A DNA stretch of 34,001 nucleotides. It comes from Deltaproteobacteria bacterium (lineage in GTDB: Bacteria; Myxococcota_A; Polyangia; Fen-1088). Below are positions 1 through 6,765 of the stretch, piece after piece. The position numbers were made by a program, and so were the translations under genes. Each line of letters begins with the position of its first letter. Position 1 is the stretch's first letter. The DNA lies in the NCBI GenBank assembly GCA_016935975.1, contig JAFGPX010000158.1:1-34001 (forward strand). The letters are read 5' to 3'. The notes under the pieces were generated by a model. It was not told the origin of the DNA. It did no database searches and was given only the letters and a program-made list of their open reading frames with translations.

Positions 1-87
1 CCTACGCGATTGATGGGAACCCTCAAAGGGTTCCCAAACCCTCCCGCGCACTGGCTCCGCCGGGCAAAGCCCGGCTACGCCTACGCG
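1..87. repeat. Two palindromic hairpins flanked by CCTACGCG repeats
   Basis: GGGAACCCT (15-23), loop CAA, AGGGTTCCC (27-35) forms a perfect 9-bp stem. GCCGGGC (59-65), loop AAA, GCCCGGC (69-75) forms a perfect 7-bp stem. The octamer CCTACGCG stands at 1-8 and again at 80-87, so the segment looks like one unit of a repeated extragenic palindromic element whose previous unit lies upstream of the window. No T-rich tract follows either stem, so termination of an upstream gene is possible but not shown. No promoter for thyX is obvious in 88-133. Confidence 0.5.
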
Positions 88-133
88 TCAGGGCGCCGAC
101 ATTGCCTGTTCGGTTCGTGGTACTGTCCCGGCC

Positions 134-1147
134 GTGGCAGAGGACGCACGGTCCCAGCAAACGCTACGCAGTGTCAGCCCCGGCGCCGAGGAGATCCTCG
201 GGCGCTACTTCCCCGTGCTCGACCACGGCTTCGTGGCTCTGGTCGACTACATGGGCACCGACGAGGACATCGAACGCGCCGCGCGCGTGAGCTATGGCTT
301 CGGCACGCGCAAGCGCAGTCAGACGCGCGGTCTTCTGCGCTATCTGCGGCGGCACAAGCACACCACGCCCAGCGAAATGGTCGAGCTGAAGTTCCACTGC
401 TCGATGCCCATTTTCGTGGCGCGCCAGTGGATTCGTCACCGCACGGCCAACGTCAACGAGCTGTCGGGCCGCTACAGCCTTCTGCCCATGCTCTTCTACC
501 GGCCACCCGCCGACCAGCTGCGGCCGCAGAGCGCGGGCAACCACCAGGGGCGGGCCGGGGCACCGCTCGACGAGAGCCTGCGCGCGGAGGCGTTCCGGCG
601 CTGGCAGGAGGTGCGCAACGCGGCCGTGGCCACCTACGAGTGGCTGAACGCACAGGAGGTGGCCCGGGAGATCGCGCGCATCGACTTGCCGCTTTCGACC
701 TACACGCAGTGGTACTGGAAGATCGACCTGCACAACCTGCTGCACTTTCTCACCCTGCGCGTGGACAGGCACGCGCAGTGGGAGATCCAGGAATACGGCC
801 GAGTGATGGCCGGCATGCTCAAGCGCGTGGCGCCCATTTCCTACGAAGCTTGGATCGACTACGACGTTTGCGGCGCGCGCTTGTCCCGCATGGAACTGGA
901 CGTGCTGCGCGCCCTCGTGCGGCCCGCGGGTGACGGTCTTGCGGCCGCGGCCGGCCAGCAGACGCACGCCGACATGGAGGCCAGGGGGCTCTCGCGGCGC
1001 GAGATCGAGGAGCTTCTCGATGCATTCGGCCGCGCGGCCGTGCCCGACTTCGAGCTGGACCTTGGCCGTGCCCGGCCGGCCTCGTATTTCGAAAAGCAGG
1101 CCATGGCCGCCGTGCCCGCCTCGGCGCCCAAGCCGAGCGAAGGATGA
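134..1147 (+). CDS. thyX: Flavin-dependent thymidylate synthase ThyX
   Basis: This enzyme makes dTMP from dUMP using methylene-tetrahydrofolate, with FAD and NADPH as reductant; it replaces ThyA. The family signature is plain: RHRTANVNELSGRYS at residues 101-115, in the RHR-x7-S form that binds FAD and dUMP. The flanking HTTPSEMVELKFH (about 76-88) and FVARQWI before the signature also fit. The start is GTG at 134, since no ATG precedes the conserved core. At 337 residues it is longer than the usual 220-300; the extra part is C-terminal (after about residue 265) and resembles nothing I recognise. The next gene follows almost at once, so the two may be cotranscribed. No thyA or folate gene is nearby. 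Confidence 0.95.
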   Translation: MAEDARSQQTLRSVSPGAEEILGRYFPVLDHGFVALVDYMGTDEDIERAARVSYGFGTRKRSQTRGLLRYLRRHKHTTPSEMVELKFHCSMPIFVARQWIRHRTANVNELSGRYSLLPMLFYRPPADQLRPQSAGNHQGRAGAPLDESLRAEAFRRWQEVRNAAVATYEWLNAQEVAREIARIDLPLSTYTQWYWKIDLHNLLHFLTLRVDRHAQWEIQEYGRVMAGMLKRVAPISYEAWIDYDVCGARLSRMELDVLRALVRPAGDGLAAAAGQQTHADMEARGLSRREIEELLDAFGRAAVPDFELDLGRARPASYFEKQAMAAVPASAPKPSEG

Positions 1148-1159
1148 TTGGAGATGGAC

Positions 1160-1672
1160 ATGCACGCAATGCAGGGCAAGAAGCTTCGCTGGCTCGCTTT
1201 CGGCGCGGCCGGGCTCGCTGGACTGGTGCTGGGCACGTGCGGCGGCATGGACACCTGTGGCGAGCCCAAGTGCGTGTCGGGGGCGTGGATGCACATCCCG
1301 GTCGGGGCGGCCCCGGCGACCTTGGTGGGCACGACGGTGCAGGTCTGCCGGAACGACGAGTGCTACCTGGCCGCCATGCCGGACCTGCCGACCGCGGGCG
1401 GCGCCGGCGCGACGCTCTACTTCGCGGGAGCGACCTTCGTTCTGGGTACCTACTGGCAGGAAGCGGATGAATCGATCGGGCTCGATCTGGAGTGGCGTGT
1501 CGCCGGTCCGGAAGAGGCCGCGGACGGTGATCACTACGTCGTCACCTTCGTGGATGCGGCGGGAATTGCCAGCACCATGCTCGACAAGATCGCGGTCTAC
1601 CGGCAATCGGAGCCCAGTCCCGAGGAGTGTGCGCACGGCGCGCGTTGCAGGGTCGTGGAACTGACGCCGTAG
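1160..1672 (+). CDS. Small exported or lipoprotein-like protein, function unknown
   Basis: The protein has 170 residues. I chose ATG 1160 because GGAG (1150-1153) lies six bases upstream; ATG 1154 and TTG 1148 are alternatives. The N-terminus is basic (QGKKLRW) followed by a hydrophobic segment ending LVLGTCGG. This resembles a lipoprotein signal, but Thr before the Cys is unusual, so it may be a lipoprotein or simply a secreted protein. Six or more cysteines (TCGG, DTCGEPKC, VCRNDEC, and EC...RC near the end) suggest disulfides in the periplasm. I see no known domain. It begins right after thyX and its stop codon abuts the stop of the converging antiporter gene (TAGCTA at 1670-1675). Confidence 0.75.
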   Translation: MHAMQGKKLRWLAFGAAGLAGLVLGTCGGMDTCGEPKCVSGAWMHIPVGAAPATLVGTTVQVCRNDECYLAAMPDLPTAGGAGATLYFAGATFVLGTYWQEADESIGLDLEWRVAGPEEAADGDHYVVTFVDAAGIASTMLDKIAVYRQSEPSPEECAHGARCRVVELTP

Positions 1673-3796
1673 CTACCCCACCAGATCCCCGTCGCTGGTG
1701 ACCAGGCTGGGTCGGCGAGGACGAGATAGGAACTCGCTGGCGGCCGCGACCGCCTCGCCCGTGCCGGTGAGAACCAGTACGTCGTTTTCGCGCAGCACCT
1801 CGTCCGCCGTGGGAAAGACCACCTCGCCGGCGCCGCGCTCGATGGCCAGCACGGTGGCGCCGGTGAGGCCGCGCAGGTTGAGATCCTTGAGGCTGTGACC
1901 GAGGCACGGCGCACCGCGATCGAGGGCGACGGCGCGCGGCTCGCCGATGCCCGGCAGCAGGTGGCACAAGTCGTCGAGCTTGTTCGGCGGGGGGTGGCCA
2001 CTCCGGCTCTGCGCCACCAGAGTCTCCAAAATGGCTTGTGCCCCGGCGCGCACGTGGCCTTCGAGATTCGTGGCGCTTCGCCAGAAGGGCAGGCCGAGCA
2101 GGGCCACGCCGACCACGAGCACGACGGCGAAGGGAAAGGCGGTGGGCAGGAAGGGCTGGGTCAAGGCGACGAGGGGCGCGCCGGCGGCGAACAGGATGGC
2201 CAGCTCCAGGGCGGCGCGCAGGGCTCGCCGGGGGGCTTCCGCCAAGTCGACGCCGTCGGCCGAGGCGGGGAAGGCGCCCTCGGCGAGCAAGCGGCCCAGG
2301 CGGCGGGCCGTACGCAGGGCGCTCCAGAAGAAAGGCAGCGCCAAGGCGATGGCGGCAGCGGTCACCAGGGCGCGCGCCAGGGTGGACGGCAGGTGGCCGG
2401 CGAGGGCCCTGGCGACGTACGGCCAGACGAGCGACGAAGCGATGACCAGCCCGGCGATGATGACTACGTCGAGCACCAGGAAGGATGCCAGGCGGCGGAC
2501 GCGCTTCCATTCGGGGCGGTTGCGCGACTCGCCCAGGGCCTTCACCCATGAGCCGTATAGGGCAGCGAAGGTCTGGGCCGCGTGCGGTAGCCGGCGGTCG
2601 ACGTAGGAGGCGACGCTCGCCGATCCGCGAATCAAGAAGGGGGTCAGTAGCGTCGTGACCGCCGAGACGGCGATGGCCACGGGGAAGAGAAAACCAGGCA
2701 ACACGCCGGCCGCGGTGCCCAGCCCGGCGATGATGAACGAGAACTCGCCGATCTGGGCCAGGCTCATGCCGGACTGGATGGCGAGGCGCACGCCGTTCCC
2801 GGCGACGAACGCGCCGAGGCTCACGCCCAGGACCTTGCCGGCGACCACGACGGCCGAGAGCAGCAGGACGGCGGACCAGTGGTCGCGAATGGCCGAAAGG
2901 TCGAGGAGCATACCGACCGAGACGAAGAACACGCCGGCGAAGACGTGCCGGAGCGGGCGCACCAGGGCTTCGACCTTCTTGGCCTCGCCCGATTCGGAGA
3001 TCAAGGCTCCGGCCAGAAACGCCCCGAAGGCCACCGAGTAGCCGGCTTGCTGGGCGAGGTAGGCCAAGCCCAGGGCCAGGGCCAGGCAGGACAAGAGCAA
3101 GGTTTCGGGCCGTTTGCCGCGGGCGATCAGGCGGACCAAGCGCGGCACCACGAGCATGCCCCCGGCCAGCATGGCAATCAGGAAGCCGAGCAGGCGGCCG
3201 GCGGTTTGGCCGACCACCGCGGCCGACACGGTGCCGCCCGCCCCGACGGCCGTGAGCACCGCCAGCAGGAGGATGGCGATGAGATCCTCGGCCACCAGCA
3301 CCGAGAAGACCAGCTCCCCCAGCCGGCCGCCGATGCCCTTGTCGACGAAGGTCTTGGCAATGATGGTGGTGCTGGAGATGGCGCAGATGGCGCCCGCGAA
3401 GATGCTTGCGGTGGCGCTCCATCCCAAGAGCCGGCCGGAGACGTAGCCGAGCCAGGTGACCAGACTGCACTCGATGAGGGCCACCAGTCCGCCGCTCGGT
3501 GCCGTGCGGATGAGACGCCGCAGACTGAACTCGAGGCCCAGCGAGAACATGAGCAGGATGATGCCCATGTCCGAAAGCGAGTGGGCCAGCCCGGGATGGA
3601 CGGCGAGCCTGGCCGGCATGTGCGGGCCGACCAGGAACCCGGCCAAGAGGTACCCGAGCACGATGGGCAGGCCCAGGCGCTGGAAGGCCGTCGCGCACAG
3701 GGCCGCGACGCCCACGATGAGGAGCAGATCCGCGAGATAGGGGGTGGCCTCGGAGGCTGTCGCGACGAGCAGGGCTGGGAGAAGGTGGCCGCTCAT
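1673..3796 (-). CDS. CPA2-family cation:proton antiporter with C-terminal RCK_C domain
   Basis: This is an inner-membrane monovalent cation (K+ or Na+)/H+ exchanger of the KefB/CPA2 class, 707 residues. The first 390 residues carry about 12 hydrophobic helices and typical CPA2 stretches: LPIVLGYLLAGFLVGP, FSLGLEFSLRRL, AISSTTIIAKTF, and the 'LVAEDLIAIL' region holding the transport acidic residue. Further hydrophobic segments (about 430-580) follow, which KefB lacks. The last 110 residues (PGIGEPRAVALDRG ... ENDVLVLTGTGEAV) are a TrkA-C/RCK_C ligand-binding domain. A nucleotide-binding TrkA-N (GxGxxG Rossmann) domain is not visible, so control by a ligand other than NAD(H) is likely. The start is ATG at 3796, divergent from the lipoprotein gene at 3887. 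Confidence 0.88.
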   Translation of the reverse strand: MSGHLLPALLVATASEATPYLADLLLIVGVAALCATAFQRLGLPIVLGYLLAGFLVGPHMPARLAVHPGLAHSLSDMGIILLMFSLGLEFSLRRLIRTAPSGGLVALIECSLVTWLGYVSGRLLGWSATASIFAGAICAISSTTIIAKTFVDKGIGGRLGELVFSVLVAEDLIAILLLAVLTAVGAGGTVSAAVVGQTAGRLLGFLIAMLAGGMLVVPRLVRLIARGKRPETLLLSCLALALGLAYLAQQAGYSVAFGAFLAGALISESGEAKKVEALVRPLRHVFAGVFFVSVGMLLDLSAIRDHWSAVLLLSAVVVAGKVLGVSLGAFVAGNGVRLAIQSGMSLAQIGEFSFIIAGLGTAAGVLPGFLFPVAIAVSAVTTLLTPFLIRGSASVASYVDRRLPHAAQTFAALYGSWVKALGESRNRPEWKRVRRLASFLVLDVVIIAGLVIASSLVWPYVARALAGHLPSTLARALVTAAAIALALPFFWSALRTARRLGRLLAEGAFPASADGVDLAEAPRRALRAALELAILFAAGAPLVALTQPFLPTAFPFAVVLVVGVALLGLPFWRSATNLEGHVRAGAQAILETLVAQSRSGHPPPNKLDDLCHLLPGIGEPRAVALDRGAPCLGHSLKDLNLRGLTGATVLAIERGAGEVVFPTADEVLRENDVLVLTGTGEAVAAASEFLSRPRRPSLVTSDGDLVG

Positions 3797-3886
3797 GGAT
3801 TCCTGCCGACCGCGGCCGGGTGGGCAACATGACGCGCGGGCCGGGCGCGCTCTAAAGCCGGCGAAGTTCTGCTAGTCTCGAGTCTG

Positions 3887-4594
3887 ATGTCGTTCGGTGC
3901 GTGCACGCGGACTCTGATGCTCGTTGCTTTGGCCGGCCAGTTCCTGGCCGCTTGCGGACAGAATACCCCGGACCTTCTGGACTTTGCCCTGCGAAGCTTG
4001 AACTTCCAAGTTTCGAGCAAGAGCCCGCAGTGGCGTCAAGCCCCGGAAAACGGCATTCCCAACATGGTGTGTGCCGGTCCGCAAGCGGTCACCACGGACT
4101 GCTGCTCGCCGCCGCCACCGGCGCAGCCCATCGATTGCCAGCAGTACCCCGTGGCGTGCGACCCGATCGACAACTTCTGTGCGCTGACCTTCGACGTGGA
4201 GACCGGGGTCGATGTGGATTTGGTCGCCGACGTGGCCGATGTGGCCGCCGTAGACGGGCGCGTGTTCGCCGAGGTGTCCCTGCTCGAGCTGACCACCACG
4301 GTCGACGGCCTCGCCGCGCTTCCGTTGCGCGAAGCCAGTCTCTTTGTCGGCCCCAAGGGGCTGGGCAGCTCGTCGAGCCCCGATGCGAGGCTTCTCGCGC
4401 CGGTGAGCTTGACCACGGGCACGAAATCCGTGGTGCCGGATGCCCAGGCGCAACAGGCGTTTTCGCGATTCGCCCGGGACTACCGCGCGCCTTTCTCGCT
4501 CCTGCTGTCCGCGCACGTCGTGGTCCCGAACGGCAGCTCGCCCGCCGGCTCGGTCACCGTGGGGGTCGCCGGTCGAGTTCGCGCCCTCTACTGA
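3887..4594 (+). CDS. Putative lipoprotein, function unknown
   Basis: The protein has 235 residues. The signal peptide ends in a clear lipobox, LAAC, with Cys23 as the predicted lipidated residue, so it should be membrane-anchored and face the periplasm or surface. A Cys/Pro-rich segment (DCCSPPPPAQP, about residues 70-80, then CQQYPVAC and FC) follows. The rest (about 100-235) alternates hydrophobic and polar residues as a beta-rich domain would (DVETGVDVDLVADVADVAAV; VSLLELTTTVDGL). I recognise no family. The start is ATG 3887. It converges on the HU/IHF gene with only 4 bases between the stops. Confidence 0.78.
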   Translation: MSFGACTRTLMLVALAGQFLAACGQNTPDLLDFALRSLNFQVSSKSPQWRQAPENGIPNMVCAGPQAVTTDCCSPPPPAQPIDCQQYPVACDPIDNFCALTFDVETGVDVDLVADVADVAAVDGRVFAEVSLLELTTTVDGLAALPLREASLFVGPKGLGSSSSPDARLLAPVSLTTGTKSVVPDAQAQQAFSRFARDYRAPFSLLLSAHVVVPNGSSPAGSVTVGVAGRVRALY

Positions 4595-4598
4595 AGCC

Positions 4599-4949
4599 TC
4601 AAGCGGTTTCGGCTTTGGCGGGCGACGCCGGAGAGGAGGTCTCTAGCGAGGGCAGATCCTGAGTCCGGGTGAGCCTGGCATTGAGCAAGTCCTTGAGGCC
4701 CTTGCCGGCCTTGAAGAAGGGTAGACACTTGGGCTCGACCGAGACGCGGTCGCCAGTGCGCGGATTGCGTCCCTGGTAGGCGCCGTAGCGCCGGGTTTCG
4801 AAACTGCCGATGCCACGGATCTCCACTCGCTCGTCGCGGCGAAGAGCTGCCTCGATGCAGCCGAACACCTGGTCGACCAATGCCTCGGCGCGACCCCTGG
4901 GGATCTTCTTGGTCTCTGCAATACGCCTTGCCAGCTCCGACTTCGTCAT
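4599..4949 (-). CDS. HU/IHF-family DNA-binding protein (IHF beta-like)
   Basis: This is a nucleoid-associated protein that binds and sharply bends DNA as a dimer. The start is ATG 4949, which gives the classic beginning MTKSELARRIAE; an open frame continues upstream but the extension is not family-like. The fold signature is complete: helical N-terminus, GIGSFETRRYGAYQGRNPRTGD for the beta-arm with the intercalating Pro in RNP, and PFFKAGKGLKDLLN at the end of the core. A 20-residue tail rich in Ser, Pro and Ala (SLETSSPASPAKAETA) extends past the usual 95 residues. It resembles the IHF beta subunit more than HU, but I cannot separate them with certainty. No alpha-subunit gene is nearby. Confidence 0.92.
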   Translation of the reverse strand: MTKSELARRIAETKKIPRGRAEALVDQVFGCIEAALRRDERVEIRGIGSFETRRYGAYQGRNPRTGDRVSVEPKCLPFFKAGKGLKDLLNARLTRTQDLPSLETSSPASPAKAETA

Positions 4950-5122
4950 GGACACACCACCAGTTTGCTTTGCGCTGCCACCTTTGCCGGCGCACCGGCC
5001 CAAAGGCTCACAGTGGGCCATCGGCAGAATTCGAGGCAACTTGACCGGACGCTTTTTCGTCAGCGTCGGCGGCGCGACATTTTTCTGGCGCTCTGGGAGC
5101 TTGGGGTAGACTTTGGCCGGAC

Positions 5123-5893
5123 ATGGCCGTGGTTACCTTCACCACCGACTTCGGCACGCAAGACGCCTACGCGGGCGCCATGAAGGGGGTCGTGCTATCG
5201 CTCGCGCCGGACGCAGTGCTGGTTGACATCACTCATCAGGTTCCGAGGCAGGATGTGGCGGCAGGGGCGCTGGCTCTGGCCCACGCCGCACCCCTGTTTC
5301 CGCCGGGCTCGATTCACGTGGCGGTCGTGGATCCGGGGGTGGGCGCCGAGCGCGCCGATCTCGTCGTCGAGGCCGCTGGCCACGTTTTCGTCGGTCCCGA
5401 CAACGGGGTGCTGGCCATGGCCGCGCCGCCGCCGCGCCAGGCCTTTCGCATCGACAATCCTCGCTTTCGCCGAGAACCGGTCAGCCCGACCTTCCATGGC
5501 CGCGACGTCTTTGCCGTGACCGCGGGACGCATGGCTCGGGGGGCGGCACCGCGGGAGGCCGGCCCGGCGCTGCCTGCCATCGTCGAGATCGGCGCGGCGA
5601 CCGACGGTCCGCTGGCAAGCGAGTGCGCGGGCACCGTGGTCCACGTCGACCGCTTCGGCAACCTCGTCACGTCGCTGGTGGGGGGGCGCACCGATGGAAG
5701 CTGGCAACTGCGGTGTGCAGGACGGCGGTTTGTCGCTACGGGCGGGCGCACCTATGCGGACGTCGAGGTCGGCGCCTTGCTCGTCTACGAGGGCAGCGGC
5801 GGGCGTATCGAAATCGCCGTGCGCGACGGCTCGGCCGCGGCGCTGACCGGCGCGGGGGCGGGCAGCCGACTGGAGCTGTCGAGACGGCCATGA
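5123..5893 (+). CDS. SAM hydroxide adenosyltransferase (S-adenosyl-L-methionine hydrolase, DUF62 family)
   Basis: The family splits S-adenosylmethionine with water into adenosine and methionine; it is related to the SAM-dependent chlorinase and fluorinase. The protein has 256 residues, the family's usual length. Signature parts in order are TDFGTQDAYAGAMKG (8-22), VVDPGVGAERADLVV (68-82), GPDNGVL (91-97), FHGRDVFA (124-131) and DRFGNLVTS. The Asp-Arg-His set tied to hydroxide transfer in this family is present as D70, R77 and H125, which argues for hydrolase rather than halogenase activity. A possible -10 (TAGACT) lies about 16 bases before ATG 5123. Its stop overlaps the start of the next lipoprotein gene (ATGA at 5890). 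Confidence 0.9.
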   Translation: MAVVTFTTDFGTQDAYAGAMKGVVLSLAPDAVLVDITHQVPRQDVAAGALALAHAAPLFPPGSIHVAVVDPGVGAERADLVVEAAGHVFVGPDNGVLAMAAPPPRQAFRIDNPRFRREPVSPTFHGRDVFAVTAGRMARGAAPREAGPALPAIVEIGAATDGPLASECAGTVVHVDRFGNLVTSLVGGRTDGSWQLRCAGRRFVATGGRTYADVEVGALLVYEGSGGRIEIAVRDGSAAALTGAGAGSRLELSRRP

Positions 5894-6756
5894 GAACCCT
5901 CGCGATGCCCCTCGTGCTTGCCGTCGGCCTGGGCGCCTGCTCGGTGGGAAAGGGCGTGGGGGCCGCCAGCGGACACATCTACGAATACGGTTGTTCCACC
6001 GAGAGCGGCGACTACTGCTTCTCGCCCGATGTGTGCGGTACCGCCGCCAGCCCGGCACCCTACGATCTCGAGCCCAGCTACTTCGCGGCCGAGCCCATCG
6101 ACGACCTGCGGAACTACGGCCCGGGATCGGAGCCCATGAACAACCGCCTGACCATTCGGTTGCAGCGCTCGGGCAAACAGATCGAGCTGAACGACGTTCT
6201 GACCTTCGATGTCGCGAGCTCCTACGAGGTCGCGCGCTGCGTGCGCGGTCGCGTGGATCCCAGCACCGGCGGCAACGATTGGGACGAGGCGAACTGCTAC
6301 CGGGCGTCCGACACGGGGCCTGGACGCATGCGCGTGCAGTACGACAGCGACGTGCACGGGGCCCTGACTCTCAAGGCCACCTGCACGGCCAACCTGGTGG
6401 CGAGCGCGATCTCCGCCCGGGTGCCGCTCTCCTATGCCGCCGCCACGCCGTCAAGCGTCGCCAACGGGGCTTGGGATTCGTGGGTCGAGTTCCAGGAGTT
6501 CGGCGACGCCGCACAGGCCGACCGGCCGCCACAGGAGCGCGATCCCGTGAGCCCGAAGTTTCGCGTCGACTTCGGCCAGCGCATCTACGCCACCAGCTTT
6601 TTCGTCACGCTCATCGACGACAATGTGGTGACCGCGGCCATCAACGGGCGCCCCAGACCCGATCCGCAGATCGGCGGCACGCTGGGCGGCGATCCCACGA
6701 CCGGCAGGTTCGACTTCGATCTCGAGCGCGGGCAGGGCGCGCAGTTCTTCCCTTGA
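5890..6756 (+). CDS. Putative lipoprotein, function unknown
   Basis: The protein has 288 residues and its ATG overlaps the stop of the SAM hydrolase gene (ATGA), so the two are probably translationally coupled. The signal peptide ends LGAC with Cys17 as lipidation site. The mature part has scattered cysteines (YGCSTESGDYCF, DVCG, RCVRG, NCYRA, TCTAN) and beta-type alternation, consistent with a periplasmic or surface domain held by disulfides. The C-terminal stretch FFVTLIDDNVVTAAING is strongly beta-like. I recognise no family. The next gene begins 10 bases after its stop. Confidence 0.8.
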   Translation: MRTLAMPLVLAVGLGACSVGKGVGAASGHIYEYGCSTESGDYCFSPDVCGTAASPAPYDLEPSYFAAEPIDDLRNYGPGSEPMNNRLTIRLQRSGKQIELNDVLTFDVASSYEVARCVRGRVDPSTGGNDWDEANCYRASDTGPGRMRVQYDSDVHGALTLKATCTANLVASAISARVPLSYAAATPSSVANGAWDSWVEFQEFGDAAQADRPPQERDPVSPKFRVDFGQRIYATSFFVTLIDDNVVTAAINGRPRPDPQIGGTLGGDPTTGRFDFDLERGQGAQFFP

Positions 6757-6765
6757 GCCCGCCAC

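Noticed and set aside
1542..3830. 762-codon second frame on the minus strand over the antiporter
   Set aside because: It is an Arg/Pro/His-rich frame-shifted reading of the antiporter, whose own frame shows proper membrane helices.
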